From contig JAGSPR010000006.1 of the NCBI GenBank assembly GCA_018262455.1, positions 1 to 36,975 on the forward strand: DNA of 36,975 nucleotides. The letters run 5' to 3'. Within the stretch, counting starts at the first letter, position 1; the number at the start of each line of letters is the position of its first letter. The translations under genes and the position numbers were made by a program. The notes under the pieces were generated by a model that was not told where the DNA came from, made no database searches, and worked only from the letters and a program-made list of their open reading frames with translations. Below, piece after piece: positions 24,942 through 33,358 of this stretch. The DNA comes from Deltaproteobacteria bacterium (GTDB taxonomy: Bacteria; Myxococcota; Polyangia; Haliangiales; Haliangiaceae).

Positions 24942-27900
24942 ATGACCGCAGCGACCTCCGTGCGGGAAGGCGAAGCGCCCGGGTCGTGGCTCGGGGCGCT
25001 GCGCAGCGACGAGCGGGCGCTGGTGGTCACGGCCGGCTCGGTGTTCGCGCTCGCGAGCGCGGGAGCCGCGATGAGCGCGGCCGCGGCCGACGCGATGTTC
25101 CTGTCACGGCTCGGTAAGGCGCATCTTGGCGAGGCCGTGGCGGTGTCGAACCTGCTGCTCGCGGTGGTGCTGGCCGTGGTCGGGGGGCTGGCCGATCGGC
25201 TCGAGCGCCGCAGGATCCTGGGCAGCCTCGCCATGGTCTCCGCGGTGGTCCTCGCGGGGCTCGCGGGGCTCGCCGTGGTGATGCCGCGCGCCGCCGCGGT
25301 GGTCACGCTCGTCGGTGGCAAGCAGCTCGCGGCCGCCACCGATCTCGCGTTCTGGGTCGTGATCGCCGAGCGCCTGGACGCGCGACGCAGCCGGCGGATG
25401 GTGCCGATCCTCGCCGCGACCGGTGGCGCAGGTGCCGCGATCGGGGCGGTGCTCGTGGTCCCGATCGTCAGCGCGGTGGGCGCGGTCGGCGTGCTCGCGT
25501 GTGCGGCGTGCCTGCTCGCGGTCGCCGGCCTGGGGGCATCACGGCTCACCGCGATCCGTCGCGTCGGCCCTCCCGCGGCACCGATGCGTGCCCTGATCGC
25601 GCGATCGTGGCGCGATGGAGCGCGCGCGGTCCGCCGGCATCCGCTCGCGCGCCACCTCGCGGTCGTCGTCGGGGTGGCCGGGCTGTTTGCTTCGTTCGCG
25701 TATTTCGCGCTCGGGGTGGCGCTCGCCAACGAGGGTGGCTCGACCGCCGACCTCGCGGCGTGGATCGGCATCGTGCGGGGCGCCGGGCAGGTGGTCACGC
25801 TCGTGGTCCAGCTCATCCTCGCCCCGAGATTGCTCGCGCGGCTCGGCACCGGGAACGCGCTGCTGATCGCACCGCTGATCGCGCTCGCCTCGGGCCTCGG
25901 GCTCGTCGTCGCGCCGATCCTTGCCGTCGCGATCGCCACCCAGATCTCCGCGCGTGTGCTCGATTCGGGCGTCGAGACCCCCGCGGAGAAGCTCACCCAG
26001 ACCCTGCTGCCGTCTGCCGTGCGTGGCCGCGTCGCTGGATTCCTCGACGGCACGGCGAAGCGCGCCGGCGCCGTGCTCGGCGGGCTGGTCGCGGCGTTGC
26101 TCACCGGATCGCCGACCGTGTTCTATGCCGTCACGGCGGTCGCGGCAGGAGTCTGGGTCGCCGCGGCGTGGCGGATCGCGCGCGAGCTCCCGGCGCTGGC
26201 GATCGAGCATGTCGCGCGCGATGCCGAGGTCGAGGCCGTGGTCGATGCGCGCGCGATCGAGGTCCTGCACAAGGAGCTCGCGGGACCGAGGCCCGAGCGC
26301 GCCGCCGAGGTGCTCGCGCGGCTCCACGCCAGTGGGCGCGTCGATGCGGTGCCTCATCTCGTGCGCGCCGTGATCGACCGTGGCGGGGCGCCCCTGGCCC
26401 ACGATGGCCGGGCCCAGTTGTGGCGCGCGTTGATCGGGGTGCTCGATGTGCCGGCCGAGCAGCACGGCGTGGACCTCGTGGCCGCGGCACGGCGCGCGCC
26501 GCCATCGGAGAGCGAGCTCGCCGTGCGTGCGGTCGGCCTGGCGGGTGGCGTGCTGGTCGAGGACCTCGCCGGATGGCGCGCGGCCGGAGACGCAGCGCTG
26601 GCCTTGACAGCGGACGTCGCGAGCTCCCGGCTCGCAGGCGATCACGCCGCGGTGCTCGCGCTGCTCTCCGATGCGGTGCGCGATTCCGGACCGACCGGTC
26701 GTGTGGCGATCGAGGAGCTGTGCGTCGAGATCGCGCGCCACCTCAGGTCGCGTGGAGCAGGGGCGCCCGACAGCGTGTTCGAGGCCACTCGCCACCTGTC
26801 GCGCGCCCTGCGCCGGGGCCGGGGTGACGTGGCGAGCCGCGCGGCCGGATTCGCGGCGCTGGCACGCGTGATGTCGTGGGCTCGCGAGCGCCGCAGCGCC
26901 GAGCTGTCGCTACTTCGGGCCGATCTGCTCGAGCTCGCCCGTGAGCGGGTCGAGACCGCCGCCACTCCCGCCGCCCCCGACCACATGCTGACGTCGCTGA
27001 TCCGCCTGCCTGGCAGCGCGACCGGGGGTGACGATGCGCTCGAGGTCGCGTCGGCGCTCCGGCTGTTCGGGGCGCTGCTCGAAGGGGCCGATGCCGTGGA
27101 TCCGGATGACCTGCGTCGGGTGGCGCGTGCGCTCGGCGAGCCCGATGACGACGTCCGCGCGGCCGCCGAGGATGCGCTGATCGCCCTCGGTGCAGCCGCG
27201 GCCGGCGAGCTCATGGTCACCGCGGCCTGGGGGCGCCGGCGCGCTCGAGATCGGGCGGCAGCGCTCCTCGCCGAGCTGCCGGTGACGCCCGCGGCGATCG
27301 ATCGCTTGATCGATGCCGAGCTTGATGCGCTGGACCAGACCAACGTCGCGATCGCGGTGCTGATTGAGCCAGGGGACGAGATGCTCGCGCGCCGGCTCGA
27401 CGAGCGCATGCGCGAGATCGCGCATACCGTGCTCCTCCTCGTCGCCGCGCGCCGTCGATCGCCTTCCATCGCGCGCGCAGCGGCGGCGTGGGGACATGCG
27501 CGAGGCGGGCTCGAGCGCGCCCGCACCCTCGCGGTGATCGAGGCCACGCTGCCGCGCGCCCTGGTCACGCGTCTGGTCGATGCGGTCGACGATCTGACAC
27601 CTGCCGATCGCGCGGCCGCGCTCGTCCGGGCCGACATCGAGCCGGCGAACCGCGATGCCGTCGTCCGCGGCGAGCTCGCGGGGCGCGACCGCCTCGCTCG
27701 CGCACTCGCGCTCCATATCATCGGCGCCGCAGGGCGCAGCGCTCATCGCCAGACCATCGCCCAGGCTGCCCGCAGCGAAGCACTGAAGGCCACGCCCGCG
27801 GATCTGATACGCCGCCTGAGCGGGGCGTTCGAACAAGCCGAGACCGCCGAAGGAGGAACCGACATGCCGAGTCGAGTCGAATCGCTGATCGCCCTCGGGC

Positions 27901-28295
27901 GCGTACCACTGCTCGCATCGCTCACCACGCGCCAGCTCGCGGACGTCGCGGAGCGCGCGCGCTGGGTCACCGCTCGCGAAGGCAGCGTCATCATCACCTC
28001 GGGCGACCTGATCGACGCGTTGATCGTCGTGGACGATGGCGAGCTCCAGATCGGCGAGCGCCGCATCGTCAAGGGCGAGGTCGTCGACGAGCTCGCGTGC
28101 GTGGCGCCGCTCGCGATGCAGCACGACCTGCGCGCCGTCCGCTCGGCCCGGCTGATCCGGCTCGAACGCGTCGACTTCGAGGAGCTTGTCGATGACGTAC
28201 CGGGGCTGGCCGCGTCGGTGTGCCGGGCGCTCGGAGAGCGTGCCCGTCGCGCGGAGGAGGTCGGCTATCGATCTCCGCTCGTCAGCCGAGCCTGA
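24942..28295 (+). CDS. 12-TM MFS/nucleotide-transporter-like protein fused to HEAT-like repeats and a cNMP-binding domain
   Basis: The 1117-residue protein combines three parts. Residues about 20-425 are hydrophobic with roughly twelve membrane helices and an MFS-type loop (GGLADRLERRRILG). The pattern, including ETPAEKLTQTLLPSAVRGRVAGFLDG, resembles MFS and Npt1/Npt2 nucleotide carriers. Residues about 430-980 are Ala/Arg/Leu-rich helical hairpins consistent with HEAT-like repeats. Residues about 990-1105 form a cNMP-binding jelly roll (LIALGRVPLLASLTTRQLADVAERA opening it, in two parts, then ITSGDLIDALIVVDDGEL). The cytoplasmic part may gate transport in response to a ligand. The transported substrate cannot be told from sequence. 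The ATG at 24942 is preferred to an earlier in-frame codon because of the TATACT and GGGCAGGG upstream. Membership of the Npt family is uncertain. Confidence 0.75.
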   Translation: MTAATSVREGEAPGSWLGALRSDERALVVTAGSVFALASAGAAMSAAAADAMFLSRLGKAHLGEAVAVSNLLLAVVLAVVGGLADRLERRRILGSLAMVSAVVLAGLAGLAVVMPRAAAVVTLVGGKQLAAATDLAFWVVIAERLDARRSRRMVPILAATGGAGAAIGAVLVVPIVSAVGAVGVLACAACLLAVAGLGASRLTAIRRVGPPAAPMRALIARSWRDGARAVRRHPLARHLAVVVGVAGLFASFAYFALGVALANEGGSTADLAAWIGIVRGAGQVVTLVVQLILAPRLLARLGTGNALLIAPLIALASGLGLVVAPILAVAIATQISARVLDSGVETPAEKLTQTLLPSAVRGRVAGFLDGTAKRAGAVLGGLVAALLTGSPTVFYAVTAVAAGVWVAAAWRIARELPALAIEHVARDAEVEAVVDARAIEVLHKELAGPRPERAAEVLARLHASGRVDAVPHLVRAVIDRGGAPLAHDGRAQLWRALIGVLDVPAEQHGVDLVAAARRAPPSESELAVRAVGLAGGVLVEDLAGWRAAGDAALALTADVASSRLAGDHAAVLALLSDAVRDSGPTGRVAIEELCVEIARHLRSRGAGAPDSVFEATRHLSRALRRGRGDVASRAAGFAALARVMSWARERRSAELSLLRADLLELARERVETAATPAAPDHMLTSLIRLPGSATGGDDALEVASALRLFGALLEGADAVDPDDLRRVARALGEPDDDVRAAAEDALIALGAAAAGELMVTAAWGRRRARDRAAALLAELPVTPAAIDRLIDAELDALDQTNVAIAVLIEPGDEMLARRLDERMREIAHTVLLLVAARRRSPSIARAAAAWGHARGGLERARTLAVIEATLPRALVTRLVDAVDDLTPADRAAALVRADIEPANRDAVVRGELAGRDRLARALALHIIGAAGRSAHRQTIAQAARSEALKATPADLIRRLSGAFEQAETAEGGTDMPSRVESLIALGRVPLLASLTTRQLADVAERARWVTAREGSVIITSGDLIDALIVVDDGELQIGERRIVKGEVVDELACVAPLAMQHDLRAVRSARLIRLERVDFEELVDDVPGLAASVCRALGERARRAEEVGYRSPLVSRA

Positions 28296-28327
28296 GCCGG
28301 GCCTGCGCCGGGGCTTGGACCGGGGCG

Positions 28328-28789
28328 CTATTCCGCCGGCGCTGCGAGCGACTTGCCGCACGTCTCGAGCGCCGGCGCGTCTTTGGCTGCGAGGAAGCAC
28401 TGCTGCGCCGCCGCGTTCCACTTGGCGATCGTGCAGGTCTCCGCCGCACGCCGCACCAGCTTCGTGCGGTCCTGCTCGAGCGCCGCCTTCTGCGCGGGAT
28501 CCGTGATCGACCCGATCACGACCTCGGCGATGTGGACGCCGACATCGGTGCACGCCTGCGTTGGCTCGACCGTCGGCTTGCCGGGCGCGGGCTCGCCGGC
28601 TGGGGCAGCCCCGCCACCTGGCGTCGGCGCGGGTGGGGCCGTCCCGGCGTCGGCGATCACCGCACCGGGCGTCGGGCCAGGCGGTGCAGCCGGGACCGGC
28701 GCAGTCGGTACATCATGCTTGGGGGGCTGGAGGTCACAGCCCACCGAGAGGGTGACAAGGAGGAGGCCAAGAAGGGCGGATCGACGCAC
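28328..28789 (-). CDS. Small Pro-rich lipoprotein
   Basis: From the GTG at 28789 the product is 153 residues with an ideal lipoprotein signal (RRSALLGLLLVTLSVGC, Cys18). A Pro/Ala/Gly-rich spacer of about 60 residues follows, then a helical domain with four Cys (ACTDVG, ETCTIAKW, QQCFLAAK, ETCGKSL), probably disulfide-bonded. It resembles small Cys-helical lipoproteins of Myxococcota, but no function is known. It lies 17 bases downstream of the exported dikinase-like gene on the same strand and is probably cotranscribed. That makes it a candidate partner at the envelope. An in-frame GTG 18 bases further upstream is possible. Confidence 0.68.
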   Translation of the reverse strand: MRRSALLGLLLVTLSVGCDLQPPKHDVPTAPVPAAPPGPTPGAVIADAGTAPPAPTPGGGAAPAGEPAPGKPTVEPTQACTDVGVHIAEVVIGSITDPAQKAALEQDRTKLVRRAAETCTIAKWNAAAQQCFLAAKDAPALETCGKSLAAPAE

Positions 28790-28806
28790 GGCGCTACAAT
28801 GCCACA

Positions 28807-30711
28807 CTAGCCACCGACGAACGGCCGAGCTTGCACGGTCCAGAACGTCTCGCCTTCGAGGACCCATTCGACATCGAGGGGTTGGCCGTGGGTGAAGACC
28901 GGCATGAACGCCTTGACCTGGGTGCACAGCGCCTTCGCGCGCTTCTCGGTGAGGATGACCCCCGCCCCGGCCGGGACCGGGATCTCGACGATCCCGCCCT
29001 TGTCGTCGAACTTGAGCATCACCGGGTCGTCGGCTCGCGAGATGATCTTGGTGCCGTCGTTCGAGAGGTCGAAGATGATCTGCTCGGGCACCTTCTGGCC
29101 CTCGACGACGCGCATGCCGAGCCCGAACTTCGCATTGATCGTGAACGACTTGTCGTCGGTGGTGTCGTAGAGGTTCTTGGTCACCAGCACGCCGGCGGCG
29201 GTGGCGTTGACTCCGACCTGGATGAGGACCCCGCCGAACACCTGCTTGTGATCGATGCCGAACGCCTCGCGCTCGTCCACCGCGCGCAGCGTCCACACCG
29301 AGGCCCACACGGTCTTGAGTGCCTCGCCGAGGGCCTTCTTGCCGAGCACGTTCGGGACGGTGTCGTAGAGACCCGCCCCGTTGAAGCCCGGGAGGTCCTC
29401 GGCGTTGGTCGAGCTGCGCACGAACACGCCCTTGCCACCGAGCTTGAGGCGGACGCGCTTGTAGATCGCGTCGAGCGAGGGCTGGTCGATCGGCGCTGCC
29501 ACGATCGCCTTGCGCAGATCGTCGAATGCCGCCTTGCGCCATGCCGCGTCGACCTTGAACCGCTTGTCGGCGAGCAGCGCGCTGGCCTTGGTGTCGAGCC
29601 CGTTCTGCCGCAGGTGCTGGACGTAATAGAAGAACGGCACCCCGAAGCCGGCGGGCACCCGCACGCCCGCGATGTTCGCGGTCACGATCTCGCCGAGGTT
29701 GGCTGACTTGGTGCCGTAGATCGTCGCGTCCTTCGCGCGCTGGCGGGTCAGCATCGCGAAGCTCGGGTTGTCGATGTCCGCGCGCGGTAGGTTGACGGTC
29801 TTGGCCTCGATGATCCGGCCCTCGAGCTCCTTGATCTCGGCGGCGGTCGCCTCGCGTAGCGTGGCCCCTGTGTCGGTGACCTCGTAGTAGACGACCTTGC
29901 CATCGAGCTTGCCGAACTTCTCCCGCGCCTTCTTGTCGCCGGCGTTGGGGATCTTCCACGCGTTCGCGCGCAGGTTGACGTGCGAGAGCGGCGTCGAGAA
30001 CGTCGTCGCGAGGATCCCGGCGACCGGCGTGATGTCCGGATAGCTCTCCTGCAGCAGCGCGATGTCGTGGCGTGAGAACGTCAGGTTCTCGTACGGGGTG
30101 CCGATCGGGACCACGTGCAGCTTGCCGACGGCGCGACCCTTGGTGAATGCCTGGAACGTGGCGCTCTTGTAGATCTCGTCGTTGGTGATCGTCTTGAGGC
30201 CGGCCTTGGTGACGTCACCGGCGATCTTCTGCTGCATCGGCGAGTCGGGCCGGAACGGCAAGTCCTTGATGAAGAACGTGCCTTCGAGCCGCTTGTGCGC
30301 GCGCACCACGTCGGCGGGGCCGATCTTGTCGCCCTCCCAGAACGACATCGTCCACTTGTCGATCTTCAGGTGGTGCGTGAGGTAGCCGAGGATGAACTTC
30401 GGCTTCGAACGCTCGTAGTTCTTGTTGTACTCGCGGATGTTGTCGGCGGTCCACGCCTGCTTGAGCAGCACCCCGAGCACGAAGTCGGCGTGGATGTTGA
30501 ACAGGTTGACGTCGATGAAGTAGATGTCGTTCGTCTTGACGTCGATGATGAACTTGCCGAGCTGATCCGAGCCGATCGTCTTCGAGTAGTTGTTCCAGGT
30601 CGTCTCGTCCGGGACACCCTTGACCCACGCCCGCTGCTCGGAGCCGGCATGGGCGGGCCGTGCCGAGATCGCCGCCAGCGCCACCCACAGCGCGAGGACT
30701 ACCTGCTTCAT
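28807..30711 (-). CDS. Exported water-dikinase-like protein (phosphohistidine swivel + PPDK_N ATP-grasp)
   Basis: The 634-residue protein has a Sec signal peptide (cleavage near AHA/GSE, residue 22). An uncharacterised region follows (25-190), then a swivel-type domain with STPLSHVNLRANAWKIPN, in which H244 is the predicted phosphohistidine. The ATP-grasp (PPDK_N/PEP-synthase type) domain (about 330-634) carries YGTKSANLGEI, RSSTNAEDLPGFNGAGLYD and the end motif VEWVLEGETFWTVQARPF. The order swivel then ATP-grasp is that of alpha-glucan water dikinases, not PEP synthase. Such enzymes use ATP in the cytosol, so export is unexpected. There is no PEP/pyruvate TIM-barrel domain. It is divergent from an MFS transporter across only 29 bases and followed by a small lipoprotein. 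Confidence 0.8.
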   Translation of the reverse strand: MKQVVLALWVALAAISARPAHAGSEQRAWVKGVPDETTWNNYSKTIGSDQLGKFIIDVKTNDIYFIDVNLFNIHADFVLGVLLKQAWTADNIREYNKNYERSKPKFILGYLTHHLKIDKWTMSFWEGDKIGPADVVRAHKRLEGTFFIKDLPFRPDSPMQQKIAGDVTKAGLKTITNDEIYKSATFQAFTKGRAVGKLHVVPIGTPYENLTFSRHDIALLQESYPDITPVAGILATTFSTPLSHVNLRANAWKIPNAGDKKAREKFGKLDGKVVYYEVTDTGATLREATAAEIKELEGRIIEAKTVNLPRADIDNPSFAMLTRQRAKDATIYGTKSANLGEIVTANIAGVRVPAGFGVPFFYYVQHLRQNGLDTKASALLADKRFKVDAAWRKAAFDDLRKAIVAAPIDQPSLDAIYKRVRLKLGGKGVFVRSSTNAEDLPGFNGAGLYDTVPNVLGKKALGEALKTVWASVWTLRAVDEREAFGIDHKQVFGGVLIQVGVNATAAGVLVTKNLYDTTDDKSFTINAKFGLGMRVVEGQKVPEQIIFDLSNDGTKIISRADDPVMLKFDDKGGIVEIPVPAGAGVILTEKRAKALCTQVKAFMPVFTHGQPLDVEWVLEGETFWTVQARPFVGG

Positions 30712-30717
30712 GGCGCG

Positions 30718-30723
30718 GTTATA
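30718..30723 (-). promoter_or_regulatory. -10-like TATAAC six bases before the dikinase-like ATG
   Basis: On the minus strand TATAAC (five of six consensus matches) is followed by CGCGCC and ATG 30711. It sits back to back with the TATAGT of the divergent gene, 5 bases apart. Confidence 0.55.
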
Positions 30724-30728
30724 ACGCG

Positions 30729-30734
30729 TATAGT
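30729..30734 (+). promoter_or_regulatory. -10-like TATAGT six bases before the MFS GTG
   Basis: TATAGT (five of six consensus matches) is followed by CCGCCC and GTG 30741, with no Shine-Dalgarno sequence. Confidence 0.55.
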
Positions 30735-30740
30735 CCGCCC

Positions 30741-32069
30741 GTGGTCTCTCCCGACCGAAGCGCGCAGGTGTCGCGCGTCGCCATGCTCGCGGTCCTCGTG
30801 GCCGCGCTCGGTTACTTCGTCGATATCTACGATCTCATCCTGTTCGGGATGGTCCGCACCGCGAGCCTCAAGGACCTTGGCGTCTGCACGGGGCTGGCCG
30901 ACGCGGCCTGCAAGACCGCGCTGACCGACCAGGGCCTGTACCTGCTCAACATGCAGATGGGCGGCATGCTCGTCGGCGGGATCCTGTGGGGCGTGCTCGG
31001 CGACAAGAAGGGCCGGCTGTCGGTGCTCTTCGGATCGATCACGCTGTATTCGCTCGCGAACATCGCCAATGGCCTGGTCGGCGACGTCTCATCGATGCAC
31101 TCGATCGATGTCTACGCGGTGTGTCGGCTGATCGCCGGCATCGGCCTCGCGGGCGAGCTCGGCGCGGGGATCACGCTGGTCAGCGAGCTGATGGGACGCC
31201 ACAACCGCGGCATCGGGACCACGGTCGTCGCCGCGCTCGGTGTCTCGGGCGGGATCGTGGCCGGCATCGTCGGTGGCGCGTTCGGCCACGTCGTGGACTG
31301 GACCACGGCGTACTACATCGGCGGCGGGCTCGGCCTGGCGTTGCTCCTGCTGCGGATCGGCGTCGTCGAGTCCGGCATGTTCGCCACGACGTTCGCGAAC
31401 AAGCACGTCGCGCGCGGCAACTTCTTCCAGCTGTTCACCAGCCGCCGCCGGCTCGTCCGCTACATCGGCATCATCTTGATCGGCATCCCGGTCTGGTACG
31501 TGATCGGCATCCTGTTCACGTTGTCGCCAGAGCTTGGCGCCGCGCTCGGCCTCGACCCCGCACCCAACCCCGCACGCGCGCTGATGTTCGTGTACGCCGG
31601 CTGCACGCTCGGTGGGATGGCCTCCGGCCTGCTGAGTCAGAAGCTGCGCTCGCGCAAGAAGACGCTCGCGATCTTCCTCGTGGCCGTCACGCTTTCGGTG
31701 ACGGCATACTTCACGCTGGGCGGCCGCTCGCTCGACGGCTTCTACGTGCTCGCGCTCGTCGGCGGGCTCTCGACCGGCTACTGGGCCGTGTTCGTGTCCA
31801 CCGCGGCCGAGCTGTTCGGAACCAACCTGCGCGCGACCGCCGCCACCACGGTGCCGAACTTCGTGCGCGGCTCGCTGGTCCCGGTCGCGCTCGCGTTCTC
31901 CGCGCTCAAGGGTACGCTCGGGCTGCTCGGCGCCGCGATCGCGGTGGGCGCCGCGACGATCGTGCTCGCGTTCATCGGCCTGCTGATGATCCACGAGACG
32001 TTCGCCGTCGACCTCGACTTCCACGAGTCCGACGAGCCGCTCGTGCCGCCGGCAAGGCTCGTGCAGTGA
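30741..32069 (+). CDS. Major facilitator superfamily transporter
   Basis: The 442-residue protein has about twelve membrane helices. It shows the MFS loop 2-3 motif GDKKGRL (87-93), the acidic first-helix segment GYFVDIYDLILFG, and a central region with RLIAGIGLAGELGAGITLVSE. The second-half motif is ELFGTNLRATAATTVPNFVRG. These features place it among sugar/metabolite:H+ symporter-like MFS proteins; the substrate cannot be predicted. It starts with GTG six bases after TATAGT. Its stop codon directly abuts the stop of the convergent broken lipoprotein gene. Confidence 0.9.
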   Translation: MVSPDRSAQVSRVAMLAVLVAALGYFVDIYDLILFGMVRTASLKDLGVCTGLADAACKTALTDQGLYLLNMQMGGMLVGGILWGVLGDKKGRLSVLFGSITLYSLANIANGLVGDVSSMHSIDVYAVCRLIAGIGLAGELGAGITLVSELMGRHNRGIGTTVVAALGVSGGIVAGIVGGAFGHVVDWTTAYYIGGGLGLALLLLRIGVVESGMFATTFANKHVARGNFFQLFTSRRRLVRYIGIILIGIPVWYVIGILFTLSPELGAALGLDPAPNPARALMFVYAGCTLGGMASGLLSQKLRSRKKTLAIFLVAVTLSVTAYFTLGGRSLDGFYVLALVGGLSTGYWAVFVSTAAELFGTNLRATAATTVPNFVRGSLVPVALAFSALKGTLGLLGAAIAVGAATIVLAFIGLLMIHETFAVDLDFHESDEPLVPPARLVQ

Positions 32070-32591
32070 CTAGCGAGGCAGCGTGATGCTCGGGATCCGG
32101 CCACCGGTCACGTCGCCATCGCCGTTCGGGATGAAGGCCTGCTCGGAAGTCGAGTTCGCGCCCGCGTAGCGGAACACGAGCTGGTCACCCTCCAGGAAGT
32201 CGATCGCGGGTGCCTCGCGATCGAGCTCGTACGGCTGTGCGCTGTAGACGCCGCCGGGCAGCGGCTCGAAGTGCTGGTCCCAGGTCGAGAGGACCGTGTC
32301 CTCGGCGCCGCGGCGGGCGAGGAGGGAGAACGTCACGTCGATCGCGCGGATGACGATCGCGTCGCAGATCACGTGGTAGGTGCCCGAAGGCACGGCGGCC
32401 TTGAGGTCGTAGGGAGCATCTTGGGACCGCCCGGGCCCCACCCCAGGTGCTCAAAAGGGCGGCGGCTCGTGCTCGACGAGCTTGACCTGGATCTCCGACC
32501 CGTCGGGAGCCAGCCACAAGGTCGCGGCGTTCCCGGGTTCGTCGCTCGGGCATCCCGCGAGCATCAACAGGAAGGGGAGGGCGTGCTTCAT
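32070..32591 (-). pseudogene. Lipoprotein gene interrupted by an in-frame TGA
   Basis: One reading frame runs from ATG 32591 to TAG 32070 but contains TGA at 32451-32453. The first part (46 aa) is a lipoprotein signal with MLAGC (Cys14) and the segment TLWLAPDGSEIQVKLVEHEP. The second part, in the same frame, continues with coherent beta-rich sequence (PSGTYHVICDAIVIRAIDVTF; FEPLPGGVYSAQPYEL; LVFRYAGANS; GRIPSITLPR) that lacks any signal of its own. The match of frame, codon bias and lipoprotein logic argues for one gene broken by a single stop. The change could be a real mutation, a sequencing error, or much less likely recoding. A GTG at 32441 could restart translation but would give an unexported protein. 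It lies 11 bases downstream of the methyltransferase gene. Confidence 0.65.
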
Positions 32592-32602
32592 CGACATGAG
32601 AC

Positions 32603-33229
32603 CTACTTCGCCTTCGGGACGACGAACACCGCGATGAAGTGCGTCGGGACCGGGGTCGACTCGGTGAGCACCTCGAGCCCCGCCTTCGTGGCCGCGGCCA
32701 TCGATTTCTGGCGGTGGTGGATCCGGTTCGAGATCACGATCCGGCCGCCCGGCTTGAGCGCGAGGGTGGCGGACTTGAGCCACTCGACCTCGTCGCTGAA
32801 GTAGTGATCGACCTCGGCGAGCAGGATGGCGTCGTAGGCCCCGGCCTCGAGGCCAGGCGTATCGGCGCCGACGACGCGGCGCTCCACATAGTCGGCGAGC
32901 CCCGCGACCTGCAGGCGCGAGTGCATGAGCTCGAGCACGCCGCTGTCGATGTCGGTGGCGACCACCCGGCCATTGGGCTTCACGGCACGGGCGAGATGGA
33001 TCGTCAGCAACCCCGCGCCGGCGCCGACGTCGGCAACGCGTGATCCGTTCGTGATCCCGAGGGCTTTGACGACCTCCTCGGGCCGGCGCTCCGAATCAAA
33101 CCGCGCCTGCTCGCGCTCGGTATCGTCACGGCGAGCCGTGGATCCGGTGCCGGACCCAGTCTGCCCTTCGGCGTCGTTACGGGCGCATGCAGCAGCGCAC
33201 ACCAGCAGGAGCAACAGCACCACTCGCAC
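32603..33229 (-). CDS. Class I SAM-dependent methyltransferase-like lipoprotein
   Basis: The 208-residue product starts with a lipoprotein signal (VCAAAC, Cys15) and a Gly/Thr linker. A class I methyltransferase fold follows: motif I VADVGAGAG (65-73), the acidic ribose-binding position in VVATDID (D93), YDAILLAEVDHYF, and LKPGGRIVI. The fold is complete, and relatives methylate small molecules or proteins using S-adenosylmethionine. Because the signal predicts export and lipid anchoring, SAM availability is a puzzle; the domain may be exported without methylating or may bind another ligand. It starts with GTG six bases after TAGGCT and heads a two-gene unit with the broken lipoprotein gene. 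Confidence 0.8.
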   Translation of the reverse strand: MRVVLLLLLVCAAACARNDAEGQTGSGTGSTARRDDTEREQARFDSERRPEEVVKALGITNGSRVADVGAGAGLLTIHLARAVKPNGRVVATDIDSGVLELMHSRLQVAGLADYVERRVVGADTPGLEAGAYDAILLAEVDHYFSDEVEWLKSATLALKPGGRIVISNRIHHRQKSMAAATKAGLEVLTESTPVPTHFIAVFVVPKAK

Positions 33230-33235
33230 GCCGCT

Positions 33236-33241
33236 AGCCTA
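33236..33241 (-). promoter_or_regulatory. -10-like TAGGCT six bases before the methyltransferase GTG
   Basis: On the minus strand TAGGCT is followed by AGCGGC and GTG 33229. The gene lies downstream of a strong terminator, so it needs its own promoter. Confidence 0.5.
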
Positions 33242-33291
33242 GCACGCACCTGTCGACCGCCAGGCGCAGACACCGCCGTGTCCGCGTTCGG

Positions 33292-33324
33292 CCCAAAACA
33301 AAACGGGCTGCCAGGGCAGCCCGT
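33292..33324 (-). terminator. Rho-independent terminator of the DUF1501 operon
   Basis: On the minus strand ACGGGCTGC (33324-33316), loop CCTG, GCAGCCCGT (33311-33303) form a perfect 9-bp stem. TTTGTTTTG follows directly. It lies 35 bases after the stop at 33359. It is the only hairpin with a proper T-tract I found in the window. Confidence 0.88.
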
Positions 33325-33358
33325 GTCCGGTCGTGATTGCCCCAGAGCGCGGCCTAGA

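Noticed and set aside
28807..30711. Calling this gene PEP synthase (ppsA) or PPDK
   Set aside because: The PEP/pyruvate-binding TIM barrel is missing, the swivel domain precedes the ATP-grasp domain, and there is a signal peptide.
32451..32453. TGA read as selenocysteine in the broken lipoprotein
   Set aside because: The TGA sits in a Pro-rich linker (EPPPF before it, APGVG after it), not in a redox motif, and I see no convincing stem-loop placed directly after it.
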